From Cupriavidus basilensis (lineage in GTDB: Bacteria; Pseudomonadota; Gammaproteobacteria; Burkholderiales; Burkholderiaceae), in NCBI RefSeq assembly GCF_000876015.1, contig NZ_BBQM01000004.1:186001-250000 (forward strand): 64,000 nucleotides of DNA. The letters run 5' to 3'. Positions 9,249 through 16,693 of this stretch are shown here, in pieces (the stretch's first letter is position 1; each line of letters begins with the position of its first letter). A program made the position numbers and the translations under genes. The notes under the pieces were generated by a model. That model made no database searches. It worked only from the letters and a program-made list of their open reading frames with translations, and was not told the DNA's origin.

Positions 9249-9898
9249 GGCCCGTCTCCCCGGCGGGAAGCGGCGGGAAGCGGCGCCGCCGCGCTCCTGC
9301 CTGTCGTGGTGGCCGGCGCCGCGCCGCCCGCCGCGCGCGCGCCCTGCATTTCCTGCGCGCGCTGCGCCAGCACCGCCGCCGCCAGCAGTTTGCGCGCGCG
9401 CGCCAGGCGCGACATCACGGTGCCCAGCGGAATCTCGGCAATGGCGGCGATGTCGCGGTAGGGCAGGTCCTCCAGCTCGCGCAGCACCAGCACCTCGCGG
9501 AACGCCAGCGGCAGGCGCGCCAGCGCCACGTGCAGCAGGCGCACGTCCTCGGCGCGCAGCAGCCATTGCTCGGGGCTGTCGCCGTGGCCGTCCTGCCAGC
9601 CGGGCAGCGCGGCGCCGTCGAAATGCGCGTCGTCGTAGCCGGCGCTGGCGCCTTCGCCCGGCTGCCGGCGCTTGCGCCACGCGGTAAACCAGGTATTGCG
9701 CACGATCGCCAGCAGCCACGCGCGCGGCTGGTCGCCGCGGAAGCTGTCGAAGAAGCACAGCGCGCGCAGGCAGGCCTCCTGCACCACGTCGTCGGCCTCC
9801 GTGGCGCTGCCGGAGAGCCAGCGCGCCAGGTTGTAGGCGGCATCGAGATGCGGCAGCACGAGTTCGTCGAATCGGCGGCGCCGGTCGGCAGCGTCCAC
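9245..9898 (-). CDS. ECF RNA polymerase sigma factor
   Basis: This is a 217-residue sigma-70 family factor of the extracytoplasmic-function class. Region 2 is seen in ATEADDVVQEACLRAL and FRGDQPRAWLLAIVRNTWF; region 4 is seen in LPLAFREVLVLRELEDLPY, then IAAIAEIPLGTVMSRLARA. I chose the GTG at 9898, preceded by AAAGGAG, because it starts just before the region 2 fold; longer frames run into the promoter. It is transcribed with the anti-sigma gene. A GGAATAAAC / GGTAT promoter lies 54 bp upstream, and a matching copy faces the opposite operon, which suggests autoregulation and a shared regulon. Confidence 0.88.
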   Translation of the reverse strand: MDAADRRRRFDELVLPHLDAAYNLARWLSGSATEADDVVQEACLRALCFFDSFRGDQPRAWLLAIVRNTWFTAWRKRRQPGEGASAGYDDAHFDGAALPGWQDGHGDSPEQWLLRAEDVRLLHVALARLPLAFREVLVLRELEDLPYRDIAAIAEIPLGTVMSRLARARKLLAAAVLAQRAQEMQGARAAGGAAPATTTGRSAAAPLPAASRRGDGP

Positions 9899-9951
9899 GT
9901 CACTCCTTTGGCTGGGCGCGCGCACGGCAAGGCCCGTGCGCGCGATCCCGT

Positions 9952-9978
9952 ATACCGGAGACGCGTCGAGTTTATTCC
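9952..9978 (-). promoter_or_regulatory. Putative ECF promoter of the sigma/anti-sigma operon
   Basis: Read on the minus strand, GGAATAAAC (9978-9970) is followed by 13 bases and GGTAT (9956-9952). GGAAT with a 16-17 base gap to GGTAT is the layout of ECF-dependent promoters. It ends 54 bp before the sigma GTG. The same two elements with the same gap occur on the other strand at 10022-10048. Confidence 0.7.
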
Positions 9979-10021
9979 CGCTTTCCGGCCCGCGCGCGAA
10001 AAATAAATCCACCGCGCGGCC

Positions 10022-10048
10022 GGAATAAACGCGGCGCGGCATCGGTAT
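10022..10048 (+). promoter_or_regulatory. Putative ECF promoter of the phosphoesterase/cupredoxin operon
   Basis: GGAATAAAC (10022-10030) is followed by 13 bases and GGTAT (10044-10048), ending 41 bp before the phosphoesterase ATG. Elements and spacing are identical to the divergent copy at 9952-9978, whereas the 13-base spacer differs at several positions. That is what is expected if both are read by the same sigma factor rather than being a recent duplication. Confidence 0.7.
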
Positions 10049-10089
10049 GACAGGCATCCCCACATCACATCTGTCACGGAGGTGCCGGA

Positions 10090-10974
10090 ATGCAGCAACG
10101 ATCATGGAAGCGGCGCGACTTTCTCGGCCTGGCCGCCTGCGCCGGCGGCGCGGTATTCGCGCAGGCCCTGCCCGGCTGGGCCGCCGGGCGCGACGAGGCG
10201 TTCTACTTCGTGCAACTGTCGGACGCGCACTGGGGCTTCCAGGGCCCGCCCAACCCCGACGCGCGCGGCACGCTGCCCAAGGCCGTGGCCGCCGTCAACG
10301 CGCTGCCGCAGCCGCCCGACTTCCTGATGTTCACCGGCGACCTCACCCACACCACCGACGACGCCGCCGAGCGCCGCCGCCGCATGCGCGAGTTCCAGGC
10401 CATCGTCGCCGGGCTCAAGGTGCCGGTGGTGCACCTGATGCCGGGCGAGCACGACGCCAGCCTCGACCAGGGCGCCGCCTACCAGGAACTGTTCGGCCCC
10501 ACGCACTACGTGTTCGACCACAAAGGCATGCACTTCATCGTGCTCGACAACGTCTCCGACCCCGCCGGCCGCGTCGGCGAGGCCCAGCTCGGCTGGCTCG
10601 CCGACGACCTCGCGCGCCAGCCGCGCGACGCGCGCATCGTGGTGTTCACCCACCGCCCGCTGTTCGACCTCTACCCGCAATGGGACTGGGCCACGCGCGA
10701 CGGCGCGCAGGTGATCGAGCGCCTGATGCCCTACGCCAACGTCACGGTGTTCTACGGCCACATCCACCAGGAGCACCACCACATGACCGGCCACATCGCC
10801 CACCACGCGGCGCGCTCGCTGATGTTCCCGCTGCCCGCCGCCGGCTCCCAGCCCCAGCGCCAGCCGGTGCCGTGGGACCCGGCCCGGCCCTACCAGGGCC
10901 TCGGCTGGCGCGAAGTGCAGGCCGGCCGGCCCGGCGGCGAGTTCGGCATCGACGAAAAGCCGGTGGCCGGCTGA
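10090..10974 (+). CDS. Tat-exported calcineurin-like metallophosphoesterase
   Basis: The 294-residue protein has a twin-arginine signal (KRRDFLGLAACAGG) and so should act in the periplasm. The metal-binding motifs of the calcineurin-like phosphoesterase fold appear in order: LSDAHWG (D-x-H), FTGDLTH, PGEHD, FTHRPLF and GHIHQEHHH. In most family members the third motif is GNHD; here Glu replaces the metal-bridging Asn. It is the first gene of an operon with the cupredoxin and is controlled by the putative ECF promoter 41 bp upstream. The substrate is not known; hydrolysis of a phosphoester is inferred from the fold only. Confidence 0.82.
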   Translation: MQQRSWKRRDFLGLAACAGGAVFAQALPGWAAGRDEAFYFVQLSDAHWGFQGPPNPDARGTLPKAVAAVNALPQPPDFLMFTGDLTHTTDDAAERRRRMREFQAIVAGLKVPVVHLMPGEHDASLDQGAAYQELFGPTHYVFDHKGMHFIVLDNVSDPAGRVGEAQLGWLADDLARQPRDARIVVFTHRPLFDLYPQWDWATRDGAQVIERLMPYANVTVFYGHIHQEHHHMTGHIAHHAARSLMFPLPAAGSQPQRQPVPWDPARPYQGLGWREVQAGRPGGEFGIDEKPVAG

Positions 10975-11017
10975 ACGGCATCAGCCACGGCAACGCACGG
11001 ACGCGAGGAGTCCCGCC

Positions 11018-11389
11018 ATGACGAAGACAGAAACGAAACCCGGCCGCCGGCGCGCGCTGCGCTGCCTGCTGGCGCTGGCGGCGGGCACGCCGCTGTTGCA
11101 CAGCACCGCCGCCGCGCCGCGCGTGATCAAGGTGCATGCGCGCAAGTTCATCTTCACGCCCGACCGTATCTCACTGCGCGTGGGCGAGCCGGTGGTGTTC
11201 GAGCTGACCGCGCAGGATGTGGTGATGGGGTTCAGCGTGCCGGATCTGGGGATTCGGGCCGATCTGCCGCCGGGGCAGGTGGTGAGGCTGGCGGCCACGC
11301 CCGCCAGGGCGGGGACGTTTGGGTTTTTATGCGATATTTTTTGTGGGTCGGGGCATGAGACTATGAATGGGGTGATTGAGGTTATGTGA
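11018..11389 (+). CDS. Small exported CuA-like cupredoxin
   Basis: This 123-residue protein has an Arg-rich signal sequence (GRRRALRCLLALAAG) and a single cupredoxin domain resembling the CuA domain of cytochrome oxidase subunit II. CDIFCGSGHETM matches the C-x3-C-x3-H-x2-M ligand loop. The upstream ligand His, found in DVxHSF/HGF contexts, is Met here (DVVMGFSVPDLGIRADLPPG), and the Glu between the cysteines is Ile. It may therefore bind copper as an altered CuA or type-1-like site, or act as a copper carrier. It lies 43 bp after the phosphoesterase and probably shares its ECF-controlled transcript. Confidence 0.75.
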   Translation: MTKTETKPGRRRALRCLLALAAGTPLLHSTAAAPRVIKVHARKFIFTPDRISLRVGEPVVFELTAQDVVMGFSVPDLGIRADLPPGQVVRLAATPARAGTFGFLCDIFCGSGHETMNGVIEVM

Positions 11390-11493
11390 GGGTTTTTTTG
11401 GGGCTTGTGTGTTTGTGGGTCTTTAGGCTCGGGCGGTTTTGGTGCTTGAATCCAACGGCCATATGACATCCCCGCTGCGCGGGGCTGCCAGTC

Positions 11494-12098
11494 ACTTTCT
11501 TTTGTCTGAAAAGAAAGTAACCAAAGAAAGCAGACCCCTTGCAGGGGGGCTGGGCGCTCAGACTTTACTTGCGTGGTGGTTTCGTGGTGCGGGCGTTGGC
11601 TTCGATGAGGCTGCTGACGCTACCGGTTTGCTTGCCTGCGGCGTCGCAAGCGAAATTGGATTCGTGGTGACGCTGCATGATGGCGTTGGCCCAGGCCCTT
11701 CAGGCTGCTGCCGCGACCGGGGCGGATGCCCACGGCATAGGGACGGTGCTGGTTTCGTGGTGGGCGCAGTGGCCCAGCAATCCCGGTTCCAGCAACCCCG
11801 CACACCCGCGCTGGGGCCACCGCGCCCACCACGAAACCACGAGGATGCTATGTCGTGGCCGCCCAAACCGGTAACGGCAGATAGCCGAACAAGCAGTGCA
11901 CTCGCCATCATAGGTCTGACCACGAAACCAACACCGCCAGCAAAGTCGCGGTGGTTCGCGCCGGTAACGGCAGGATGCCAGCAGAACCTCAGACCCCACG
12001 ACGAAACCAGAAATACCAGAAACCCCAACGTTTCTGCCCCTGCCGGCCAGGCAGTCCGCTTTCTTTGCCTACTTTCTTTTCGGAAAAAAGAAAGTAGG
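11494..12098. mobile_element. MITE-like element with hairpin-containing terminal inverted repeats
   Basis: The left end has a perfect 10-bp stem, ACTTTCTTTT / AAAAGAAAGT, around a 5-base loop (11494-11518), then AAAGAAAGCAGAC. The right end has the same core extended to a 13-bp stem (12068-12098) and, read on the other strand, AAAGAAAGCGGAC. The two ends are thus about 40-bp imperfect inverted copies of one another. Inside, GGTTTCGTGGT-like motifs occur in both orientations (near 11577, 11750, 11827, 11919, 12000), and CGGTAACGGCAG occurs twice (near 11869 and 11961). No transposase is present. A non-autonomous element or a structured repeat family of the species are both possible. Confidence 0.55.
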
Positions 12099-12115
12099 TC
12101 GCGCCGGGGGCGCGA

Positions 12116-12206
12116 AAGCCTTTGACTTTGACTTTAAGATTTTGACTTTAAGCCTTTGATCTTAAGCCTTTGACTTTGAAGCTAAGCCTTTAACGTTAAA
12201 GCCTTT
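12116..12206. repeat. Degenerate AAGCCTTT repeat run
   Basis: AAGCCTTT occurs at 12116, 12150, 12164, 12184 and 12199, interspersed with TTTGACTTT and CTTAAG. It abuts the right end of the hairpin-bounded element and the 3' end of the RND pump gene. Function is unknown; it could be part of the same repeat family or a decayed terminator region. Confidence 0.5.
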
Positions 12207-12232
12207 ACCTTCGAAGCCAAATCAAAACCCCC

Positions 12233-15200
12233 TCAATCCCCCTCCCCACCCGCCAACACACGCGAAACGGGCGCCCCAGGTTCGTCATGCGGAGCCAACC
12301 CCGCCCTGCGCCGCGCCCGGCGCTCCTTGCGCTTCACATACCAATAATGCGCCCGGTCCAGATACAGATAGACCACCGGCGTGGTGAACAGCGTCAGCGC
12401 CTGCGACAACACCAGCCCGCCGACCATCGCGTAGCCGAGCGGCCTGCGCAGCTCGGACCCGGCGCCATGCCCCAGCATCAGCGGCAGCCCGGACAGCAGC
12501 GCGCACATGGTGGTCATCATGATCGGGCGGAAGCGCAGCAGGCAGGCCTGGTAGATGGCCTGCTCGGGCGTCATGCCGTGCTCGCGCTCGGCCGTGAGCG
12601 CGAAGTCGACCATCATGATGCCGTTCTTCTTGACGATGCCGATCAGCAGGATGATGCCGATCAGCGCGATCACGGTGAGGTCGTAGCCGCCGGCGAGCAG
12701 GATCAGCAGCGCGCCCACGCCGGCGGAGGGCAGCGTCGAGAGGATGGTGAGCGGGTGGATGTAGCTCTCGTACAGCAGGCCGAGCACGATGTACACGGCG
12801 ATCAGCGCGGCGGCGATCAGGTAGGGCTGCGATGCCAGCGACGCGCCGAAGGCCTGGGCGGTGCCCTGGAACGAGCCGCCCAGCGTCTGCGGGCGGCCCA
12901 TGCCGGCGAGCGTGCTGTTGATGGCGTTGACCGCGTCGCCGAGCGCCGCGCCCCTGGCCAGGTTGAACGAGATGGTGACGGCGGGGAACTGCCCCTGGTG
13001 GCTGATCGACAGGTAGGCGGTGCTGTTGGTGTCGATCTTGACGAAGGTGGACAGCGGCACCTGCTCGCCGGTCAGCGGCGAGGTGACGTAGAGCTTCGAG
13101 AACAGGGTCGGGTCTTCCTGCAGCGCCGGCGTGGCTTCGAGGATCACGTGGTAGCTGTTGATCTGCGTGAAGTACTGCGCCACCTGGCGCTGGCCGATGG
13201 CGTCGTACAGCGTGGCGTCGATCAGCGCCGGCGTGATGCCGAAGCTGGAGGCGCGCGCGCGGTCGATGGTCAGGCGCGCGGCGGCGGCGGCGTTCTGCTG
13301 GTCGGAGGCGACGTCGGTCAGCTCCGGCAGGCCGCGCAGGCGCTCCAGGATGCGCGGCGCCCACTGGTTGAGTTCGTCGAGGTTGGCGTCCACCAGCGTG
13401 TACTGGTACTGCGTGCGCGACAGCCGCCCGCCCACGTTGATGTCCTGGCCGGCCTGCAGGAACAGGTTGGCGCCCTGCACCTGCGCCAGCTTCGGGCGCA
13501 GCCGCGCGATGATCTCGTCGGCGCTGGCGGTGCGGCCCTGGTCCTTGGGCCGCAGGCTGATGAAGAAGTTGCCGGTGTTGATGGTGTTCTGCCCGCCGGT
13601 CATGCCGACCGCCATCACGTCGGGGTCGGCGCGCACCACGTCGGCCAGCTGCACCATGCGCGCGTTCATCGACTTGAACGAGGCGTCCTGGGCGGACTCG
13701 GCGAAGCCGAACATGAAGCCGGTGTCCTGCTGCGGGAAGAAGCCCTTGGGGATGTAGACGAACAGCGCCACGGTGGTGGCCACCGTGCCGATGAACACGC
13801 ACAGCGTGATGAACTGGTGGCGCATCACCACGTCGAGCCCGCGCTTGTAGCCGGCCAGCATGGTGTCGAAGCCGCGCTCGAACCACTGGTAGAGGCGCCC
13901 GTGCTGGTGCCCGCGCGGCGGCGTCAGGTAGCGCGAGCACAGCATCGGCGTGAGCGTGAGCGAGACGATCACCGACACCCCGATGGTCAGCGTGACGGTC
14001 ACGGCGAACTCGCGGAACAGCCGCCCGACGATGCCGCCCATCAGCAGCAGCGGAATGAACACCGCCACCAGCGAGACCGAGATCGACACGATGGTGAAGG
14101 CGATCTCGCCGGCGCCCTTGAGCGCGGCCTCCATCGGCGTCATGCCGTCTTCGACGTGGCGGTAGATGTTCTCCAGCATGACGATGGCGTCGTCCACCAC
14201 GAAGCCCACCGCGATGGTGAGCGCCATCAGCGACAGGTTGTCCAGGCTGTAGCCGAGCAGGTACATCGCGCCCGCGGTGCCGAGCAGCGCCAGCGGCACG
14301 GTGACGCTCGGGATCACGGTGGCGGCCACGTTGCGCAGGAAGATGAAGATGATCATCACCACCAGCGCGATGGTCAGCACCAGCGTGAACTCGACGTCGG
14401 CCACCGAGGCGCGGATGGTCTGGGTGCGGTCGACCAGCGTGTTGACGCTGATGGTGGGCGGGATGGCGGCCTGCAGGCGCGGCAGCGCGGCGCGGATGCG
14501 GTCCACCGTCTCGATCACGTTGGCGCCGGGCTGCTTGGTGATGGCGAGGATGATGGCGCGCCCGTTGTGGAAGGTGTTGTCCGCGGGCGCGGCCGCGCCC
14601 GCGAAGCCCCAGCCGGCCAGCTTGACGTTCTCGGGCGCGTCCACCGCCACGCCCACGTCGCGCACGCGCACCGGCGCGCCGTTGCGGTAGGCCAGCACCA
14701 TGTCGTTCCACGGCGCGGCCTTGGTGAGCTGGTCGTTGGTGTAGACGTTGAAGGCCTTGGTGCGCCCGTCGGTGGCGCCGGTCGGCTGGTTGACGGTGGT
14801 CGAGGCGATCACGCCGCGCACGTCTTCCAGGCTCATGCCCATCGAGGACAGCTTCTGCGGGTCCACCTGGATGCGCACAGCGGGCTTCTGCTGGCCGCCG
14901 ATGTTGACCAGGCCCACGCCGGAGATCTGCGAGATCTGCTGCGCCAGCACGTTGTCGGCGTAGTCGTTGATCTCGGTCAGCGGCAGGGTGTCGGACTGCA
15001 CCGCCAGCACCAGGATCGGCGAGTCCGCAGGGTTGATCTTGCGGAAGGTCGGCGGCGTCGGCAGGTTGCTCGGCAACTGGCCGCTGGCGGCGTTGATGGC
15101 GGCCTGCACGTCGACCGCGGCGGCGTCGATGTTGCGGTTCAGGTCGAACTGCAGCGTGATCTGCGCGTTGCCCTGGGCGCTGGCCGAGGTCATCTGCGTG

Positions 15201-15430
15201 AGGCCGGCGATCAGCGAGAACTGGCGCTCGAGCGGCTGCGCCACGTTCGACGCCATCGTCTCCGGGCTGGCGCCGGGCAGCGAGGCCGAGACCTGGATGG
15301 TGGGGAAGTCGACCTGCGGCAGCGGCGCGATCGGCAGCAGCGGCCAGGCCGCCACGCCGACCAGCAGCAGCGCCAGCGCCAGCAGCGAGGTGCCGATCGG
15401 GCGCTTGATGAAGTTGGCGGAAATGCTCAT
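12233..15430 (-). CDS. RND multidrug efflux pump, MdtB/MdtC-type inner-membrane subunit
   Basis: This is a 1065-residue hydrophobe/amphiphile RND transporter driven by proton influx. The N-terminus (ANFIKRPIGTSLLALALLLVG) starts the first membrane helix; the proton-relay Asp pair is visible in VGFVVDDAIVMLENIYRH, and the second half ends with the RFRPIMMTT and GLVLSQALTLFTTPVVYLYL signatures. The sequence is closer to MdtB/MdtC/MuxC than to AcrB. Enteric mdt operons carry two different pumps; only one is present here, so it presumably works as a homotrimer. Its ATG overlaps the membrane-fusion gene stop (ATGA). Substrates cannot be inferred. Confidence 0.9.
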   Translation of the reverse strand: MSISANFIKRPIGTSLLALALLLVGVAAWPLLPIAPLPQVDFPTIQVSASLPGASPETMASNVAQPLERQFSLIAGLTQMTSASAQGNAQITLQFDLNRNIDAAAVDVQAAINAASGQLPSNLPTPPTFRKINPADSPILVLAVQSDTLPLTEINDYADNVLAQQISQISGVGLVNIGGQQKPAVRIQVDPQKLSSMGMSLEDVRGVIASTTVNQPTGATDGRTKAFNVYTNDQLTKAAPWNDMVLAYRNGAPVRVRDVGVAVDAPENVKLAGWGFAGAAAPADNTFHNGRAIILAITKQPGANVIETVDRIRAALPRLQAAIPPTISVNTLVDRTQTIRASVADVEFTLVLTIALVVMIIFIFLRNVAATVIPSVTVPLALLGTAGAMYLLGYSLDNLSLMALTIAVGFVVDDAIVMLENIYRHVEDGMTPMEAALKGAGEIAFTIVSISVSLVAVFIPLLLMGGIVGRLFREFAVTVTLTIGVSVIVSLTLTPMLCSRYLTPPRGHQHGRLYQWFERGFDTMLAGYKRGLDVVMRHQFITLCVFIGTVATTVALFVYIPKGFFPQQDTGFMFGFAESAQDASFKSMNARMVQLADVVRADPDVMAVGMTGGQNTINTGNFFISLRPKDQGRTASADEIIARLRPKLAQVQGANLFLQAGQDINVGGRLSRTQYQYTLVDANLDELNQWAPRILERLRGLPELTDVASDQQNAAAAARLTIDRARASSFGITPALIDATLYDAIGQRQVAQYFTQINSYHVILEATPALQEDPTLFSKLYVTSPLTGEQVPLSTFVKIDTNSTAYLSISHQGQFPAVTISFNLARGAALGDAVNAINSTLAGMGRPQTLGGSFQGTAQAFGASLASQPYLIAAALIAVYIVLGLLYESYIHPLTILSTLPSAGVGALLILLAGGYDLTVIALIGIILLIGIVKKNGIMMVDFALTAEREHGMTPEQAIYQACLLRFRPIMMTTMCALLSGLPLMLGHGAGSELRRPLGYAMVGGLVLSQALTLFTTPVVYLYLDRAHYWYVKRKERRARRRAGLAPHDEPGAPVSRVLAGGEGD

Positions 15431-16659
15431 GGCCGTGCGTTCCCGGCGCCGGCCGCGGCCGGGGTGGCGGATGGCGCGGCGGCAGGTCCGCCGCCCGCGC
15501 TGGCCACGGTGCCGGCGGGCGCGCTTTCGGTCACGCGCGCGCCGGGCTTGAGCTTGTACTGGCCGTCCACCACCACGCGCTCGTCCGGGGCCAGGCCCCG
15601 GGCGATGATGGCGCGCGTGTCCTGGATCTCCGTCACCTCGACCGGGCGCGAGGCCACGGTGTGGTCGGCCTGCACCACGTAGACGTAGGTGCCGGCCTGG
15701 CCGCGCTGCACCGCCGGCGCGGGGATGGTCAGTGCCTGGTCGCGCTCGCCCAGCACCAGCCGCGCGTTGACGTACTGGCCCGGCCACAGCGTGTGGGTCG
15801 GGTTGGGGAAGCGGCCCTTGAGCTGGATCGTGCCGGAGGTGGTGTCGATGGTGTTGTTGAGCAGGATCAGGCTGCCGCGGCCGAGCGGCTTGCCGCTCTC
15901 GCGCTCCATGGCTTCCACGGCCAGCGGCGTGCCGCTGGTCTGGATGGCGTGGTTGATGCGCTGGAAGTCGCCGTCGGGCAGCGTGAAGACCACGTCGATC
16001 GGGTCGATCTGGCGGATCACCACGATGCCGCTGGCGTCGGCCGCGTGGATGATGTTGCCGGGGTCCACCAGGCGCGCGCCCACGCGCCCGGACAGCGGCG
16101 CGTTGATGGTGGTGAAGTCCAGCTGCACGCGCGCGGCGTTGACCTGCGCGTCGTCGTTCTTCACGGTGGCGGCGAGCTGCGCCACCAGCGCGCGCTGGGT
16201 GTCGAGCGTCTGCTGCGTGGTGGCGTTTTCGAGGATCAGGCCCTCGAAGCGCTTGAGGTCCACGCGGGCGTTGGCGAGCTGCGCCTCGTCGCGCGCCTTC
16301 TGCGCCTGGGCCTGCTGCAGCTGCGCCTGGAACGTGCGCGGGTCGATCTGCGCGAGCAGCTGGCCGGCCTTGACGTCCTGGCCCTCGACGAAGCCGACGC
16401 GGTCGAGCTGGCCGTCCACGCGCGACTTGACCGTCACCGTGGCCATCGCCTGCACGGTGCCGACGCCGGTCAGGCCGATCGGCACGTCCTCGCGCCTGGC
16501 CAGCGCGCTGGACACGGCGACCGCGGGCGCGGGCGCGGCCGCCTGCCGCGGCGCCAGCATGTGCTTGAGCGGGCCGCTGGCGAACCAGGCCAGCACGGCC
16601 AGCGCGAACACGGCGAGGCCGATCAGGAAGGGGTTGCGGCGGGAGGGCTGAGTCGCCAT
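15427..16659 (-). CDS. RND efflux periplasmic adaptor (MdtA-like)
   Basis: This 410-residue membrane-fusion protein joins the pump to the outer-membrane channel. It has an N-terminal membrane anchor (FLIGLAVFALAVLAWFA), a lipoyl-like half (VKSRVDGQLDRVGFVEGQDV), a coiled-coil hairpin rich in Gln/Ala (QLQQAQAQKARDEAQLANA), the second lipoyl half (TTINAPLSGRVGARLVDPGN), and a Pro/Ala-rich tail. I chose the ATG at 16659; the open frame continues upstream through low-complexity Pro/Arg sequence that does not look coding. It is 34 bp from the outer-membrane gene and overlaps the pump gene by 4 bp. Confidence 0.9.
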   Translation of the reverse strand: MATQPSRRNPFLIGLAVFALAVLAWFASGPLKHMLAPRQAAAPAPAVAVSSALARREDVPIGLTGVGTVQAMATVTVKSRVDGQLDRVGFVEGQDVKAGQLLAQIDPRTFQAQLQQAQAQKARDEAQLANARVDLKRFEGLILENATTQQTLDTQRALVAQLAATVKNDDAQVNAARVQLDFTTINAPLSGRVGARLVDPGNIIHAADASGIVVIRQIDPIDVVFTLPDGDFQRINHAIQTSGTPLAVEAMERESGKPLGRGSLILLNNTIDTTSGTIQLKGRFPNPTHTLWPGQYVNARLVLGERDQALTIPAPAVQRGQAGTYVYVVQADHTVASRPVEVTEIQDTRAIIARGLAPDERVVVDGQYKLKPGARVTESAPAGTVASAGGGPAAAPSATPAAAGAGNARP

Positions 16660-16693
16660 GGAATGCCTTGGAAAGTAAGTCTGCCGATGCAAA

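Larger units (their letters stand above)
11390..12232. other. 843-bp gap without genes: hairpin-bounded element plus short repeats
   Basis: Between the cupredoxin stop and the RND pump stop I see no believable gene. Several frames of 60-230 codons cross it but have no ribosome sites, no known motifs and share the same repeat-derived residues. The gap holds a 605-bp element bounded by inverted repeats (11494-12098) and a run of AAGCCTTT repeats (12116-12206). Base composition is lower in GC than the flanks at both ends. Confidence 0.65.

Noticed and set aside
11439..12125. Overlapping frames of 65-228 codons on both strands in the hairpin-bounded element
   Set aside because: They have no ribosome sites or known motifs, and their residues derive from the GGTTTCGTGG and hairpin repeats; the element itself explains the open frames.
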